Made by a program: the position numbers and the translations under genes. Shown here piece by piece: positions 27,250 to 37,093 of a stretch of DNA of 64,000 nucleotides (position 1 is its first letter; each line of letters starts with the position of its first letter). The notes under the pieces are model-generated. The model was not told the DNA's origin and made no database searches. It worked only from the letters and a program-made list of their open reading frames with translations. Source of the DNA: JBBQWT01 sp038210375 (GTDB lineage: Bacteria > Acidobacteriota > Terriglobia > Terriglobales > Acidobacteriaceae); the NCBI GenBank assembly GCA_038210375.1, contig JBBQWT010000006.1, forward strand, positions 61,758 to 125,757. The letters are read 5' to 3'.

Positions 27250-27551
27250 AGTTTATCCAGCGATTCCTTGCCGATGACCGGGAGCCAGCAAAGCAACTCG
27301 TACTGCACCATGCCCTGGATGGTGAACGGATCGCCATCGCGAATGCGGTCCAGCGCCGCCTGTGGGTTCTCATCGGAGACCCGCACCAGCAGCGCGCCGC
27401 CGTTGCGCGGCTCGAAAGGGCCGGAGGCGAGGAGCACTCCATCCTGCTTGAGCTGGCGCAGATAGGAGCGATGTTCCTCGACGATGGACATGACCTCGTC
27501 GAGCGGCTTGCGGTATCGCAGAATGGCCAGGGCGTACATGGCATCACCCAT
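27246..27551 (-). CDS. YciI-like protein
   Basis: A small protein of about 101 residues whose core (YALAILRYRKPLDEVMSIVEEHRSYLRQLKQDGVLLASGPF... ) matches the YCII-related ferredoxin-like fold, with the His of EEHRSYL in the family's active-site position. Starts at ATG 27551 (used) or ATG 27539 are both possible; neither has a clear ribosome-binding site. It lies 13 bp after rlmD and overlaps the comEC start. The reaction is unknown. Confidence 0.75.
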   Translation of the reverse strand: MGDAMYALAILRYRKPLDEVMSIVEEHRSYLRQLKQDGVLLASGPFEPRNGGALLVRVSDENPQAALDRIRDGDPFTIQGMVQYELLCWLPVIGKESLDKL

Positions 27552-27564
27552 GGCCTGGGGCGGG

Positions 27565-28938
27565 CTACTGGCGGCGCAGCCGGACCATGCTTTCAATGTG
27601 AAATGTCTGCGGAAAGAGATCGAAGAGGTGAATTTCTTCCACGCAATAGCCGGATTCTAGCAGCCCGCGAAGGTCGCGCGACAAAGTCGAAGGGTCACAC
27701 GAGATATATGAAACAACCGGCACATTCAGCCCGCGGATGAGACGGACCACTTTGTCGCCAAGACCGGCCCGTGGAGGATCTACCACCAGGAAATCAGCGC
27801 GCGGCTGCTTCCCTGATTTCATGCGCGAGGTGAAGCTGCGCAGAAAAGTTTCGGTGGTCGATTGCAGCGTGTTGGCATGGGCGGGAAAGTTATGACGCAG
27901 GTCGGCAAACGATGCCGGAGAATTTTCCACGGCGATGACGCGGGCAAACCGTTGCGCGAGCGCCTTGCTGAACAACCCCACGCCGGCATAGAGGTCGAGG
28001 GCCAGCTGGCCTTCCGCGCCCGACATCACGGAGCCCGCAAGCTCGTCGATCAGGTGGCGGTTCACCTGGAAGAAGGCGCCGCCGCTCACGCGATATTCGC
28101 CAAACGTTGTTGCATAAGTTAGATGATCTTCACCCGCGACCCCGAGCTGCGTCCATCCGTATTCGCGATCAATTCCCGGCTTTTCGCCGGCGCTGCGGCG
28201 ATTGCAAAATATCACTCCCACAATTTCGGGCACGGCCTCGCTCAACATCTCGGCGATGTTGCGGGCAAAATCCTCGTCTACCGAATCTTCGGCGACATAA
28301 ACCTGCAGCAGCATTGCGCTGTCATCGGTGGTAGCGAAGAACTCAATCTCGCGAACCGCGGCCGCGATCTTGCCGGCGCGCCCCGCGCTCCACACCGCGG
28401 CGATGCCGCGGTTGATCGCCGCGGAGCTGATGGGGCAAACCTCCACCGGTAGAACCTCTTTCGATCCGAAGCGGAAGTAGCCCAGGGTGAACCCGCCCGA
28501 CGCTCGCACCTGCAGCCGGCTGCGGTTACGGTAATTAAATTCCGGCGAAGGATGGGTTACGACCGGCCCCGTCCAATCGAGCCGGGCGGTGCGATGCAGG
28601 GTTTCGAGCAGAATATTTTTCTTGATGGCAAGCTGATTTTCGTAGGTGGTGTGCTGGTAGTGGCAGCCACCGCACGCCTGGAAATAGGGACACGGCGGAA
28701 CCACCCGCTGCGGCGACGCAAGGTTGATGGCGGTGGCGCGCGCCCGGGCGAACCCCTGCTTCTGTCCGATGATGGTGGCGCTGACCTGCTCGCCTGGCAG
28801 GACGAACGGGACGAACACCGCCTTACCAGGGCGGGGATCGCCGGGCTCCGGCGGCAGGCGCGCCAGCCCATCGCCACCGTAAATCATCTTTTCAATGAGC
28901 AGCGGTTGCGCGGTCTGTTGAAGGTTTGGGGGGTTCAT
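27565..28938 (-). CDS. rlmD: 23S rRNA (uracil-5-)-methyltransferase, RlmD/RumA type
   Basis: A 457-residue SAM-dependent RNA methyltransferase. It has an N-terminal TRAM-type beta-barrel (IEKMIYGGDGLARL start), the [4Fe-4S]-ligand cysteines in CPYFQACGGCHYQ near 83-95, and a catalytic domain with DLYAGVGLFSKALA (SAM-binding), DPPRAGLG and SYISCDPSTLSRDL carrying the catalytic Cys. The exact rRNA or tRNA target cannot be told from sequence alone, since the RlmC/RlmD/TrmA-like families overlap. Confidence 0.88.
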   Translation of the reverse strand: MNPPNLQQTAQPLLIEKMIYGGDGLARLPPEPGDPRPGKAVFVPFVLPGEQVSATIIGQKQGFARARATAINLASPQRVVPPCPYFQACGGCHYQHTTYENQLAIKKNILLETLHRTARLDWTGPVVTHPSPEFNYRNRSRLQVRASGGFTLGYFRFGSKEVLPVEVCPISSAAINRGIAAVWSAGRAGKIAAAVREIEFFATTDDSAMLLQVYVAEDSVDEDFARNIAEMLSEAVPEIVGVIFCNRRSAGEKPGIDREYGWTQLGVAGEDHLTYATTFGEYRVSGGAFFQVNRHLIDELAGSVMSGAEGQLALDLYAGVGLFSKALAQRFARVIAVENSPASFADLRHNFPAHANTLQSTTETFLRSFTSRMKSGKQPRADFLVVDPPRAGLGDKVVRLIRGLNVPVVSYISCDPSTLSRDLRGLLESGYCVEEIHLFDLFPQTFHIESMVRLRRQ

Positions 28939-29208
28939 CGTCAGTCTCTGCTGCGTGGGGGTGTATCTGTTCTTTTAAGTGTATTTGTTCTTTAAGGGAC
29001 GCAGCGGGCTTGCGGCATGGCTGAGTCAGGGCGATTGTATTTGACTTGAACCGCAACAATCTCAAGAAGCTGTATGAGGCTCTGCTGATAAGCGAACACA
29101 CCCTAACCCTTGTCATCCTGGAGCGAGCTTTAGTTTCTTGTTTCAGCGAAGGACCCCGCGTGTTCTGTGGCCCTTGTATTTTCTTTCAGTGCAAAGCCCC
29201 CGCAACCC

Positions 29209-30006
29209 TCACATGTAGAACAAACTCAAGCGCGGCAGCGAGTATTGCTGCAGAAGGCGTTTTTGAATGAATTGCTTATGCAACTGATCGATCTGTGGCC
29301 CGGGGATTTTGCTGCGATAGGGTGCGATGGCCGCATCCGCTTCCCGGCGGATAGCCAGCAGTCCTTCATCAGGGGTGGCGGCCAGAAATGCGCCCACCAG
29401 TTTTTCTTCGAGCACCGTCAAGTGGCGTTCGAGGTCTTCAAGGTCGGGCGCGAACTTTGATTTCCCTGAACCTTGCTTTTCCAGCTTGTCGGCCATCTGG
29501 TTCAAAGTAGCGCTGCACGCCAACGCAGTTTCTCGCGCGCTGGCAGGAATTCCGGTTGCGGGAAGCTTGGCCGCGGAAAAATTGTCAGGCGCCCGGCTTC
29601 CCAGGCGGCTGCCCGGCGACGGATTGCTCGCGAACAGCGTGGCCGTGATGGTGGCGGCGTTGCCGCGCAAGTAGGCGATGACTTCCGGGGCTTCCATTCC
29701 GGTTTGCCGCGATTCCCTTGCCGCGTCTGTCCCCCCGCCCACCGCGGCTTCTTTCATCTCCTCGGCGCTGGCCATGACTTCCTGCGAGCAATACGCGAGG
29801 CTGTTGACCTTGCGGCTCCTGGAGGGCTTGCGGTCATACTTATCGAATGCCGCATCGATGCCGCGCAACACCGCTTCGAGGGCGATGCCGGAGTCTTTCC
29901 AGGTTTCGATCAGCGCCCAGTCCAGGGTGGATAGCAGGAGAATCGTTCCCCGGCGGCGCTGGAAGTGCTCTTCAATCTCGGTGAAATAATTGAAATAATT
30001 TTCCAC
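29209..30006 (-). CDS. conserved-looking hypothetical protein
   Basis: A 265-residue soluble protein without signal peptide or membrane helix. The N-terminal 90 residues (FTEIEEHFQRRRGTILLLSTLDWALIETWKDSGI..., with KPSRSRKVNSLAYCSQEV) look like a compact helical domain. A Gly/Ala-rich linker follows, then a helical C-terminal half (LNQMADKLEKQGSGKSKFAPDLEDLERHLTVLEEKLVGAFLA) with coiled-coil character. I do not recognise the family. It follows coaX by 12 bp and is probably in that operon. Confidence 0.7.
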   Translation of the reverse strand: MENYFNYFTEIEEHFQRRRGTILLLSTLDWALIETWKDSGIALEAVLRGIDAAFDKYDRKPSRSRKVNSLAYCSQEVMASAEEMKEAAVGGGTDAARESRQTGMEAPEVIAYLRGNAATITATLFASNPSPGSRLGSRAPDNFSAAKLPATGIPASARETALACSATLNQMADKLEKQGSGKSKFAPDLEDLERHLTVLEEKLVGAFLAATPDEGLLAIRREADAAIAPYRSKIPGPQIDQLHKQFIQKRLLQQYSLPRLSLFYM

Positions 30007-30018
30007 TGGCGGGGATTT

Positions 30019-30864
30019 TCAGTTGCGCGCTTTGCGCCGGGCTTGTGGGCCTGCCTGGTTGCGTTCCCAGATAATGTGCAGGCCGTCGAGGGTGAGCATG
30101 TCATCGACCTGGCCGATGAAGCGCGAACCCGATGCCATCAGGGTCGCTAGCCCCCCGGTAGCAATCACGGCGGTCTTTTCGCCCAACTCCTGCAGCAGGC
30201 GTTCGAGGATGCCGTCTACCAGCCCCAGGTAACCGTAATACAAACCGGATTGCACGCTGGCCACGGTGTTGGCGCCGATCACCTGGCCGGGCTTGCGGAT
30301 ATCCACGCGCGGCAGGCGGGCGGTGCGCTCGAACAACGCGTCGGCGGAGATGCCGATGCCGGGCGCGATCACGCCTCCCATATATTCTCCCCGGGCGGAG
30401 ACCGCGTCGAACGTGGTGGCGGTGCCGAAATCTACCACGATGCAGGGGCCGCCATATTTTTCAAATGCCGCGACCCCGTTGACGATGCGGTCGGCGCCCA
30501 CTTCCGCGGGATTTTCGTAATGCACCACCATGCCCGTCTTGATACCGGGCTCCACAAACATCGGCGGCAGGGAAAAATAACGCTCGCACACCTCGCGCAG
30601 CGTGCTATCCAGCGGGGGAACCACCGAAGAGATAATGATGCCCCGAACCTTGTGGACTTCGATCCCAGACAGGCCGAACAGGTTGCGGAAGAGGACTCCG
30701 TATTCGTCCACGGTCTGGGTCTTGATCGTCGCCACGCGCCAGTGAGCGACGAGCTTCGACGCCCCCTGGACCTTTTCTTTGGACGCGCCGGACACTTGTG
30801 GCTCCGCGCCGGAATAGAGGCCGAGCACAGTGTTGGAGTTCCCGACATCCATTACCAGGAGCAT
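30019..30864 (-). CDS. coaX: type III pantothenate kinase
   Basis: Phosphorylates pantothenate, the first step of coenzyme A synthesis, with the ASKHA fold. The 281-residue protein has MDVGNSNTVLGLY at 5-17 (phosphate-binding), the GADRIVNG motif near 108-115 and VVDFGTATTFDAV near 127-139, all type III signatures. It is preceded by birA at a 5-bp spacing, a pairing common in bacteria. Confidence 0.96.
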   Translation of the reverse strand: MLLVMDVGNSNTVLGLYSGAEPQVSGASKEKVQGASKLVAHWRVATIKTQTVDEYGVLFRNLFGLSGIEVHKVRGIIISSVVPPLDSTLREVCERYFSLPPMFVEPGIKTGMVVHYENPAEVGADRIVNGVAAFEKYGGPCIVVDFGTATTFDAVSARGEYMGGVIAPGIGISADALFERTARLPRVDIRKPGQVIGANTVASVQSGLYYGYLGLVDGILERLLQELGEKTAVIATGGLATLMASGSRFIGQVDDMLTLDGLHIIWERNQAGPQARRKARN

Positions 30865-30869
30865 AAGTT

Positions 30870-32048
30870 TTATTCCACGCTGTGGAGCTCGCGTACCCCG
30901 CCGGAAAGTACGGTGCGCATGCCGCCGGTGGTCATGACGCGCAGAAAACCGCGCTCGTCGAGGCCCTCGGTCACGCCTTCAAAGCCTCCGTCTTCATCCA
31001 CTCGAACTTTTTTTCCCCGCCCATAGGATGAGACCTCTTCAAAGCGCCGGATAATGGCCGCGGTGCGGGCGGAAAAGACGGTGCCGCCAGCCGTTTGCGC
31101 GGGTCCCACCAGCGAGCGATATTCGCGGTCGAATGATTTTAGCAAAGCGCCCGCCAGGTCTACCCGCGAGTGCACGCGGCCGGTTTCACGGCGCAAAGAT
31201 GTCGCGATGGAATCGAGTTCCGCCGGAAACGTGAGCTGGTTGACGTTGATACCGATACCCACCACCGCATAGCGTACGCGGGTAACCTCGGCGTTCAGCT
31301 CGGTAAGGATGCCGCAAAATTTTTTGCCGCCGGCCAGTAGGTCGTTAGGCCAGCGCAGATCAGCGGAGACTCCGGTGGTGGACAGCACGGCGGCATGCGC
31401 GGCCAGCCCGGCGATGAGCGAAAGCCACAATACGTCGGCGGGCGCGAGGTGCGGCCGTAACACCATCGAAATGTACAGGCCGGCGGATTTTTCCGAATGC
31501 CAGGAGCTCCCGGCGCGACCGTGGCCGGCGGTCTGCTCTTCGGCGACAAACACCGAGCCTTCGGGCGCCGGTTTCGCTTGCGAGCGCGCCCCGTCGCCTG
31601 ACGCGGCCTGCATGGCCGCGGCGTTGGTGGAAGTGATCTTGAAATAGTGGTGGATGTTTTCGGCGAACATCGTGCCGCGCAGCAGTGGGGAAAGGACCTC
31701 GGGCAGCAGCAGATCCGGCATTTTCTGCAGGCGATAGCCGGTGCGGGGATGTCCCGCGATGTCAACGCCCATCTCCCGAAGTTTTTGCACCATGCGCCAC
31801 ACCGCGGAGCGGCTGACGCCGATTTCTTCCGCGATCCGGGCGCCGCTGGCGATCACCGTGGCGTGTTGCGCGAGAACGCGCAGCACCTGGCCCAAGCGGG
31901 CGTCGGTGGCGGCTTCCTTACGGGTTGTAGTTGGAGCTGCGATGTGGCCGATTATGAATGACACCGGGAAAAAGGGCAAAAGGGCCCGAGCTTTTCGGGT
32001 TTCCCGCAGATGGCTAAAGATCGTTGAACGATATGAGCTCGATTCCAT
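30870..32048 (-). CDS. birA: biotin-[acetyl-CoA-carboxylase] ligase / biotin operon repressor
   Basis: Activates biotin to biotinyl-AMP and transfers it to carrier proteins. A winged-helix DNA-binding domain (RIAEEIGVSRSAVWRMVQKLREMG, about 68-92) precedes the ligase domain with the AGHGRAGSSWHS biotin/AMP motif near 172-183 and PNDLLAGGKKFCGIL. The bifunctional repressor type is therefore likely. The ATG at 32048 overlaps the upstream deacetylase gene by 35 bp and gives 392 residues. A GTG at 31964 would give a length nearer the usual 320-360. The true start is unsettled. Confidence 0.9.
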   Translation of the reverse strand: MESSSYRSTIFSHLRETRKARALLPFFPVSFIIGHIAAPTTTRKEAATDARLGQVLRVLAQHATVIASGARIAEEIGVSRSAVWRMVQKLREMGVDIAGHPRTGYRLQKMPDLLLPEVLSPLLRGTMFAENIHHYFKITSTNAAAMQAASGDGARSQAKPAPEGSVFVAEEQTAGHGRAGSSWHSEKSAGLYISMVLRPHLAPADVLWLSLIAGLAAHAAVLSTTGVSADLRWPNDLLAGGKKFCGILTELNAEVTRVRYAVVGIGINVNQLTFPAELDSIATSLRRETGRVHSRVDLAGALLKSFDREYRSLVGPAQTAGGTVFSARTAAIIRRFEEVSSYGRGKKVRVDEDGGFEGVTEGLDERGFLRVMTTGGMRTVLSGGVRELHSVE

Positions 32049-32904
32049 AGCGCGCGATCATTTGCCGCGCCTCGCTCGAAGTCAGAATTTCCAGTTCAGT
32101 TGCGCGTGATGCCAACAGACGGGTCCCCGCCCGCGCCAGATCCTGGTCGTTATACCCAGGATGGCAGACCAGTTCCCATGTGCCCTGCGGCAATTTCTGC
32201 AGCAGCGCGGCGAAAGACTTCAGATCAAGCGTTCCCGTATCCATGATGCCGCAGGCGCCGTCGGTAGTCACCATTCCCATCGCGGCCACAATGCGGCGAA
32301 ACGCCTTGTGGAACCGCCCCAGGGCGAGCAGCTTGAGATAGCGGCTCGCGTGGCCGGGCCGGGTGGCGAAGCGGCCAAGGTCGCCGGCGCCAAACGCGGA
32401 AAACGGATTACGCACCGCGCGCACGCCACATTCTTTAGCCGCCTGTAATAAAGGTCTAGCCACCTTAGGAAACATGTGAGCGTGCTTATGCGAATCAACG
32501 TGCGAGACCGTGATGCCCGCGTTTTGAATTTTCCTGATCTGCGCCGCCGCCTCGGCGGCAATCTCATCGGGATTCAGCCGTCCGAGCAGCGCCGCGCGCG
32601 CGAACGATGCCAGTCCCGTATTGAACATTCTGGGACCGTCTCCATGCTCGATCGCCAGGGAAGGCACAGCCTCCGGGGACAGCACCGGCGAGCCATCGAC
32701 CACCACGAAATGGCACCCCACACTCAGCGCCCGGGATGGTGATGTGACATTCGACCTGATTTCTCTGATTGCATCGTTGAAAGCCGGGGCGTTGGCCATC
32801 AGGGTTGCCGAGGTGACCACGCCATCGCGGTGACCCTGCACAATCGCCCGGTTGACGCCCGGGGTCAGGCCGAAATCATCGGCATTGATAATGAGTCTTC
32901 GCAT
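32014..32904 (-). CDS. ChbG/HpnK-family carbohydrate deacetylase-like protein
   Basis: Begins RRLIINADDFGLTPGVNRAI, the metal-binding N-terminus of the YdjC/ChbG/HpnK fold. HVDSHKHAHMFP (His metal ligands) lies near 125-136 and ELVCHPGYND near the C-terminus. The family removes acetyl groups from chito-oligosaccharides or N-acetylglucosaminyl lipids, and the substrate here is unknown. I chose the ATG at 32904 because the protein there starts exactly with the conserved motif; an extension to 32934 adds only non-conserved residues. Confidence 0.85.
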   Translation of the reverse strand: MRRLIINADDFGLTPGVNRAIVQGHRDGVVTSATLMANAPAFNDAIREIRSNVTSPSRALSVGCHFVVVDGSPVLSPEAVPSLAIEHGDGPRMFNTGLASFARAALLGRLNPDEIAAEAAAQIRKIQNAGITVSHVDSHKHAHMFPKVARPLLQAAKECGVRAVRNPFSAFGAGDLGRFATRPGHASRYLKLLALGRFHKAFRRIVAAMGMVTTDGACGIMDTGTLDLKSFAALLQKLPQGTWELVCHPGYNDQDLARAGTRLLASRATELEILTSSEARQMIARYGIELISFNDL

Positions 32905-32945
32905 GTAAAGATTTCTACTTCTCAGTATGAACAAAGAGTGAGTAC

Positions 32946-33623
32946 TTACCGGTTCGCGTCGGGTTGAGTGGCCCCCGCCCGGAACATTATGCTGGTCTGG
33001 ATTACCTGCAAACCCTGGGGCTTGAAACCGCGAAAACTCCTGACCGTAAAACCGCGCTCTGCCGCAATCTTCGGCGCCTGGCTGTATTGGGGAAAATCAG
33101 TGTCGTCATAAACAATCACTCTCGGCGGCGCCGCCATGGAAATAAGCCGGTCAAAGATTTCCGGCCGCGATTCGGCATCGACGATCACCACTTCAGGAGA
33201 GTATCCGCTCTTGTAGATTTCTTCAAAACCGGCGAGCGACGGCCGCACGGTGACCGTCAAGTTGCCGATTCCTGATGCCGTCGCCAGTTTTTCCACCATC
33301 TCCTTCCACTCCGGCGATTCCTCGATTGACCTTACCTCGCGGCAACGCCGAGCCAGCCATAGCGAGCTGTAACCGCTGCCAATTTCGAGTACCTTGTCAT
33401 TCCGGGTGATCCGCGAGGCCACGAAGCGGGTGGCCCCCCATGCCCACCACGGCTGCTGAATCCACGTCCCCCTCGCCCTGGCAGCGACCCAGGTGGCCAA
33501 AGAAGGCGCGGCGCCGAAAGCGGCGATGGGCCCGCAGATGTGTCCCGAGGAATCGTGGAAACGAGTTGGACGAATCAAATCCCCGGCTATCAATTTTCTG
33601 AAGACACTTATGCCTGGGTCCAA
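32946..33623 (-). CDS. SAM-dependent methyltransferase-like protein
   Basis: A 225-residue protein with a Rossmann-type core: DKVLEIGSGYSSLWLAR (motif I) near 87-103, VRSIEESPEW (motif post-I), VVIVDAESRPEIF and PRVIVYDDTDFP. The layout resembles O-methyltransferase-like or FkbM-neighbour enzymes, but the substrate is unknown. Initiation is probably at TTG (33623), because an in-frame stop lies directly upstream and no ATG is available. It precedes the deacetylase gene closely and may share its operon. Confidence 0.7.
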   Translation of the reverse strand: MDPGISVFRKLIAGDLIRPTRFHDSSGHICGPIAAFGAAPSLATWVAARARGTWIQQPWWAWGATRFVASRITRNDKVLEIGSGYSSLWLARRCREVRSIEESPEWKEMVEKLATASGIGNLTVTVRPSLAGFEEIYKSGYSPEVVIVDAESRPEIFDRLISMAAPPRVIVYDDTDFPQYSQAPKIAAERGFTVRSFRGFKPQGLQVIQTSIMFRAGATQPDANR

Positions 33624-34136
33624 GACTCACCCATATCCGGCCGCAGCCTGCGAACTGAAAAATGATTTTCATTGCTGGGATTCGAATCCCCCGGGGCCGG
33701 GAGCACGGCGAACTGGCTTCTTCTCCAGACCCTCAAAAAAGTCATGGGGTCATTGTATTGCTAGCTCGCAGTCGAGGTGCTGAACCTTCCCATGGGGCCC
33801 CATCTGCAGAATTTTGATTGGCTTACGATTCTGCGGGATACACTGCAACAGACCCTGCAAGAGAATGACTCGCTGGTGAGGGAGTCAAGGTTTTGACCAG
33901 CGATCTTGGAGAGACTCGATCCTCCGAATCCTCATTTGTGATTGCCTTGGAATCCGAGCAACGGGAATAAGAATTATGGTCGCCGGCGACCTTGTATCAT
34001 GTTGATTCTTGCCCTGGCGAGAACAACCGCAATGACGAGCGCTTCAGATTTTGATCATGCCCACGACTTGGCCTGCCTTTACCCCCACCGGGGTGGTGAA
34101 GATAGTGATGATCCCCTTGAAGTGAGCTTTATCCCT
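33624..34136. other. 513-bp region with no credible gene
   Basis: Lies between the divergent methyltransferase-like and glycosyltransferase-like genes. It includes an in-frame upstream extension (from 33942) of the plus-strand gene that lacks protein-like composition. A 14-bp palindrome (GGGATTCGAATCCC, 33677-33690) is present. I see no RNA gene. Confidence 0.5.
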
Positions 34137-36023
34137 ATGTCCGGCAATCCGCAATCCAGCCAACTAGATGTCCAGCGCCCAGAGAACCACGCGCTGGCCT
34201 GGTGCGTTCTGGCGGTGGCTTTCTTGACTTCCCTTGCCATAACCGCCTGGCTCCTGGTTCGCAGCCATTACGGATTCGATTTGCAGGATGAAGGGTTTTA
34301 CCTGGTCTCAATGGCAAACCCCAGGGATTATGCCCGGACCCCAACCCAATTCGGTTTTATCTATCACTGGCTGTATCTCCTGGTACGTGGCGACATTGCT
34401 TCGCTTCGGCAGATGAATATCCTGGGCACTTTTGGGTTGGCATGGCTGCTTGCCGTTGTCTTCCTGCGACAGACATTCGGCGGCCCCGGTAAGAATCACG
34501 CCTGGGGCAGCTTGCCGATGCTCATGCTGGGCGCGGTGATTGCCCCAACTTCATACATGGTGTTCACCTTATGGGTTTCGACGCCAAACTATAACACTCT
34601 GAACTTGCAGGCATTGTTGCTGGCGGGCACCGCGCTTTTGTTAGCGGAAACAGAGAGTTCGCGAGCCAGTACCACCGGGTGGCTGCTGCTGGGCGTCGCG
34701 GGTTGGCTCTCGTTTATGGCCAAGCCGACTAGCGCTGCCGCGCTGGGCCTCCTGTCTCTCCTTTATCTAGTGCTGGCCGGCAAGAAGAATTTTCGCCTGC
34801 TCACGGTCGCGATCCTGACCGCCAGCGCCCTCCTCGCGATCTCCGCATGGTTGATGGACGGCTCCATTCTGGTTTTCTTTCACCGGCTCAAAGGCGGGGC
34901 TGAGATGTGGACTTTGCTGCAACCCAAATACGAAGTTGCGAGCATGCTCCGGGTGGATTCGCTGGCGATAAGAGGAAGGGGGCTTCTGCTTAAGGTATTG
35001 CTTGCGGTCACCGGGGAGGTGGCCTCCGTTTTCGGGCTCATCTTTCTGATCGCTTCGGGAAAGAGAAGTCTCGCGTTGCTCGGGATGACATGGCTACTGG
35101 CGCTGGTCTCTACAGGGCTTGCGCTGGTTCTAGGAATTATCTCCATTCCAAGAATTTCAACGCAGCAGATTGTTTTGGCGGCTTTCCTGGCCATACCAAT
35201 AGGTTGCGTGGCAGTCTCTATTGTCTTGTCGCATTCCAAGTGGTTCTCCCGATTTTCGCGAGCCGAATGGTCAATGGCGATTTGTTTTCTATTGTTTCCC
35301 TATGCTTGTGCTTTCGGCACCGACACGAATATCTGGTTAGCCGGATCCAAGGCCGGTATTTTCTGGGTGCTGGCGAGCCTCATCATTCTGGCGCCAATTA
35401 TTCCAACCCATGTTAATTGGCGTCCGTTGCTAGCGCCTGCGGCGAGCGCTCAACTGTTAATCGCCGTTCTGCTTTATGGATGGATGGAGGAGCCTGCGGG
35501 ACAGCCCCAAGCTTTGCGGCTAAACCAACGGGTGGTCCCCATTGGAATTCACGATTCGAAACTCGTCGTCGGGGATGATATGGCGGATTACTTGTCGCGG
35601 TTGAAGAAACTCGCTGGAAACGCCGGGTTTCAACCAGGCACCCCCTTGATCGACATGACGGGCTACTCTCCTGGGGCCTTATACGCACTGGGCGCTCAAT
35701 CCACCGGCGAACCTTGGATACAAGGGGGCTACCCGGGTAGCGACGTCGCCGCCGCTGACATTCTCACACGGGTTTCATGTGATGAAATTGCACGGACCTG
35801 GCTGCTGGTTGAGGATGAGAGCCCATTCAAGATCTCGCGGGAGGTATTGCAGACTGTTGGCATCGAATCAGCCCAGGACTTTGAGCCCGTGGCGAACGTT
35901 TACGTTCCCAGGGAAAACAATAACCACAGCGAGCTCAACACTCAGCAGCTGCTGAAGCCTACACGTTTGCCGCAAAACGCAAAGGCGGCCTGCTTGCAAC
36001 AAAAAGCGAATATCCGAAAGTAG
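34137..36023 (+). CDS. multi-span membrane protein, glycosyltransferase family 39-like
   Basis: A protein of about 628 residues from the ATG at 34137. About 12 hydrophobic helices cover residues 20-500. The first luminal loop after helix 1 carries DLQDEGFYLVSMANPRDY, an acidic motif in the place where GT-C enzymes (PMT/ArnT-like) hold their catalytic Asp. A soluble C-terminal part of about 150 residues follows. Such enzymes use polyprenyl-phosphate sugars to glycosylate lipids or proteins outside the membrane. An in-frame start at 33942 would add about 65 unlikely residues. The polyprenyl-phosphate GT2 gene next to it (opposite strand) fits this role. Confidence 0.65.
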   Translation: MSGNPQSSQLDVQRPENHALAWCVLAVAFLTSLAITAWLLVRSHYGFDLQDEGFYLVSMANPRDYARTPTQFGFIYHWLYLLVRGDIASLRQMNILGTFGLAWLLAVVFLRQTFGGPGKNHAWGSLPMLMLGAVIAPTSYMVFTLWVSTPNYNTLNLQALLLAGTALLLAETESSRASTTGWLLLGVAGWLSFMAKPTSAAALGLLSLLYLVLAGKKNFRLLTVAILTASALLAISAWLMDGSILVFFHRLKGGAEMWTLLQPKYEVASMLRVDSLAIRGRGLLLKVLLAVTGEVASVFGLIFLIASGKRSLALLGMTWLLALVSTGLALVLGIISIPRISTQQIVLAAFLAIPIGCVAVSIVLSHSKWFSRFSRAEWSMAICFLLFPYACAFGTDTNIWLAGSKAGIFWVLASLIILAPIIPTHVNWRPLLAPAASAQLLIAVLLYGWMEEPAGQPQALRLNQRVVPIGIHDSKLVVGDDMADYLSRLKKLAGNAGFQPGTPLIDMTGYSPGALYALGAQSTGEPWIQGGYPGSDVAAADILTRVSCDEIARTWLLVEDESPFKISREVLQTVGIESAQDFEPVANVYVPRENNNHSELNTQQLLKPTRLPQNAKAACLQQKANIRK

Positions 36024-36100
36024 CCGCCTGGGCTGATTGTTCTGAAGGCAGGGATCGATGCAGCCGTAGATGATGCGTTTAGCCCTTTCGTCCCCCGCCG

Positions 36101-37093
36101 TTACCCATTCACGGAAGTGGAAAATTTAGGCTTATGCGCATGGTCTTCCATGAGAGCGGCCGGTGAATTTGTTTCGCTCTCATAAATCTGGCGGACGATC
36201 GTGTATGGCCTATTCTTGGTTTCGGAAAATATCTTGGAAATATAAATGCCCACCACTCCTATCGAGAACATGATCATTCCTCCCAGGAGCCAGATGGAAA
36301 CCATCAATGAAGTCCAGCCCGGGACTTCCCTGCCAAAAAAAAGAGCGATGATGAAAAGGTAAAACCCATAGGCGCCGGCCACAATGATGCCCAGAGAGCC
36401 CAGGCAGAAAACGTACCATAACGGTGCGTTACTGAATGACGTGACGGCGTTGACGAGCAAAATCAGCTTGCGCCGCAATGTGTAGGTTGTGGTTCCTTTG
36501 CTGGCCTTATCGACCGGCAGACCAACTTGCAGGAACCCGGCGATGGACCACAAACCAAAAATGAAGACCTCGCTCTCGCGGTGGGCTACTAGGGCGTCGA
36601 CGTAGCGCCGGGTCATTAGCCGCGCGGTGACCACGTTTCGAGGGATCTTCTGGTGTGCCAGTAGGTTGAAGGCGGTATAGAAGAACGAGCCCAGTACCCT
36701 TTCACTGACGCCTCCCTTGCGGCGGCGTTGCACGCCATAAATAACATCTGCTCCCCTGCTCAAGAGGGCGGGATAGAAGTCATTGAGCACTTCGGGCGCC
36801 TCTTCAAGGTCACCATCAAGCAGGAACACCAGCTCGCCGCGAGCATACCCCAGGCCGGTCATCATCGCCTTGTGCTCGCCGAAGTTGCGCGACAGGTCGA
36901 TTACGCGGACCCGGGGATCTTCCCGGAACAACTGCACCGCCAGGTCCAGGGACTCATCGAAGGAACCATCATTGACGAAGACGATCTCGAAAGAGGGAGT
37001 GATCTGGTTCGCGGCCGCCACCGTTCGCGCGTAGAACTCGCGCACGTATGCCGCCGACTGATACATCGTGGTGACGATCGACAATTTCACCAT
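36101..37093 (-). CDS. GT2-family glycosyltransferase (DPM1/GtrB-like)
   Basis: A 330-residue enzyme. The GT-A domain opens with KLSIVTTMYQSAAYVREFYAR and continues with FEIVFVNDGSFDES, RVIDLSRNFGEHKAM and FLLDGDLEEAPEVL (DxD-type metal site). Two C-terminal membrane helices at about 230-260 and 270-295 are typical of polyprenyl-phosphate sugar synthases of the GtrB/ArnC type. It would load a sugar onto undecaprenyl phosphate for use by a GT-C enzyme such as the neighbouring product. Sugar unknown. Confidence 0.88.
   Translation of the reverse strand: MVKLSIVTTMYQSAAYVREFYARTVAAANQITPSFEIVFVNDGSFDESLDLAVQLFREDPRVRVIDLSRNFGEHKAMMTGLGYARGELVFLLDGDLEEAPEVLNDFYPALLSRGADVIYGVQRRRKGGVSERVLGSFFYTAFNLLAHQKIPRNVVTARLMTRRYVDALVAHRESEVFIFGLWSIAGFLQVGLPVDKASKGTTTYTLRRKLILLVNAVTSFSNAPLWYVFCLGSLGIIVAGAYGFYLFIIALFFGREVPGWTSLMVSIWLLGGMIMFSIGVVGIYISKIFSETKNRPYTIVRQIYESETNSPAALMEDHAHKPKFSTSVNG

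Noticed and set aside
33677..33690. GGGATTCGAATCCC, looked like a tRNA T arm
   Set aside because: The 7-base loop and 5-bp stem cannot be set as in a tRNA; acceptor, D and anticodon arms are absent. It is only a 14-bp palindrome.
33942..34136. Upstream extension of the glycosyltransferase-like gene
   Set aside because: The extra 65 residues lack hydrophobic or conserved sequence and precede the natural start before the first membrane helix.
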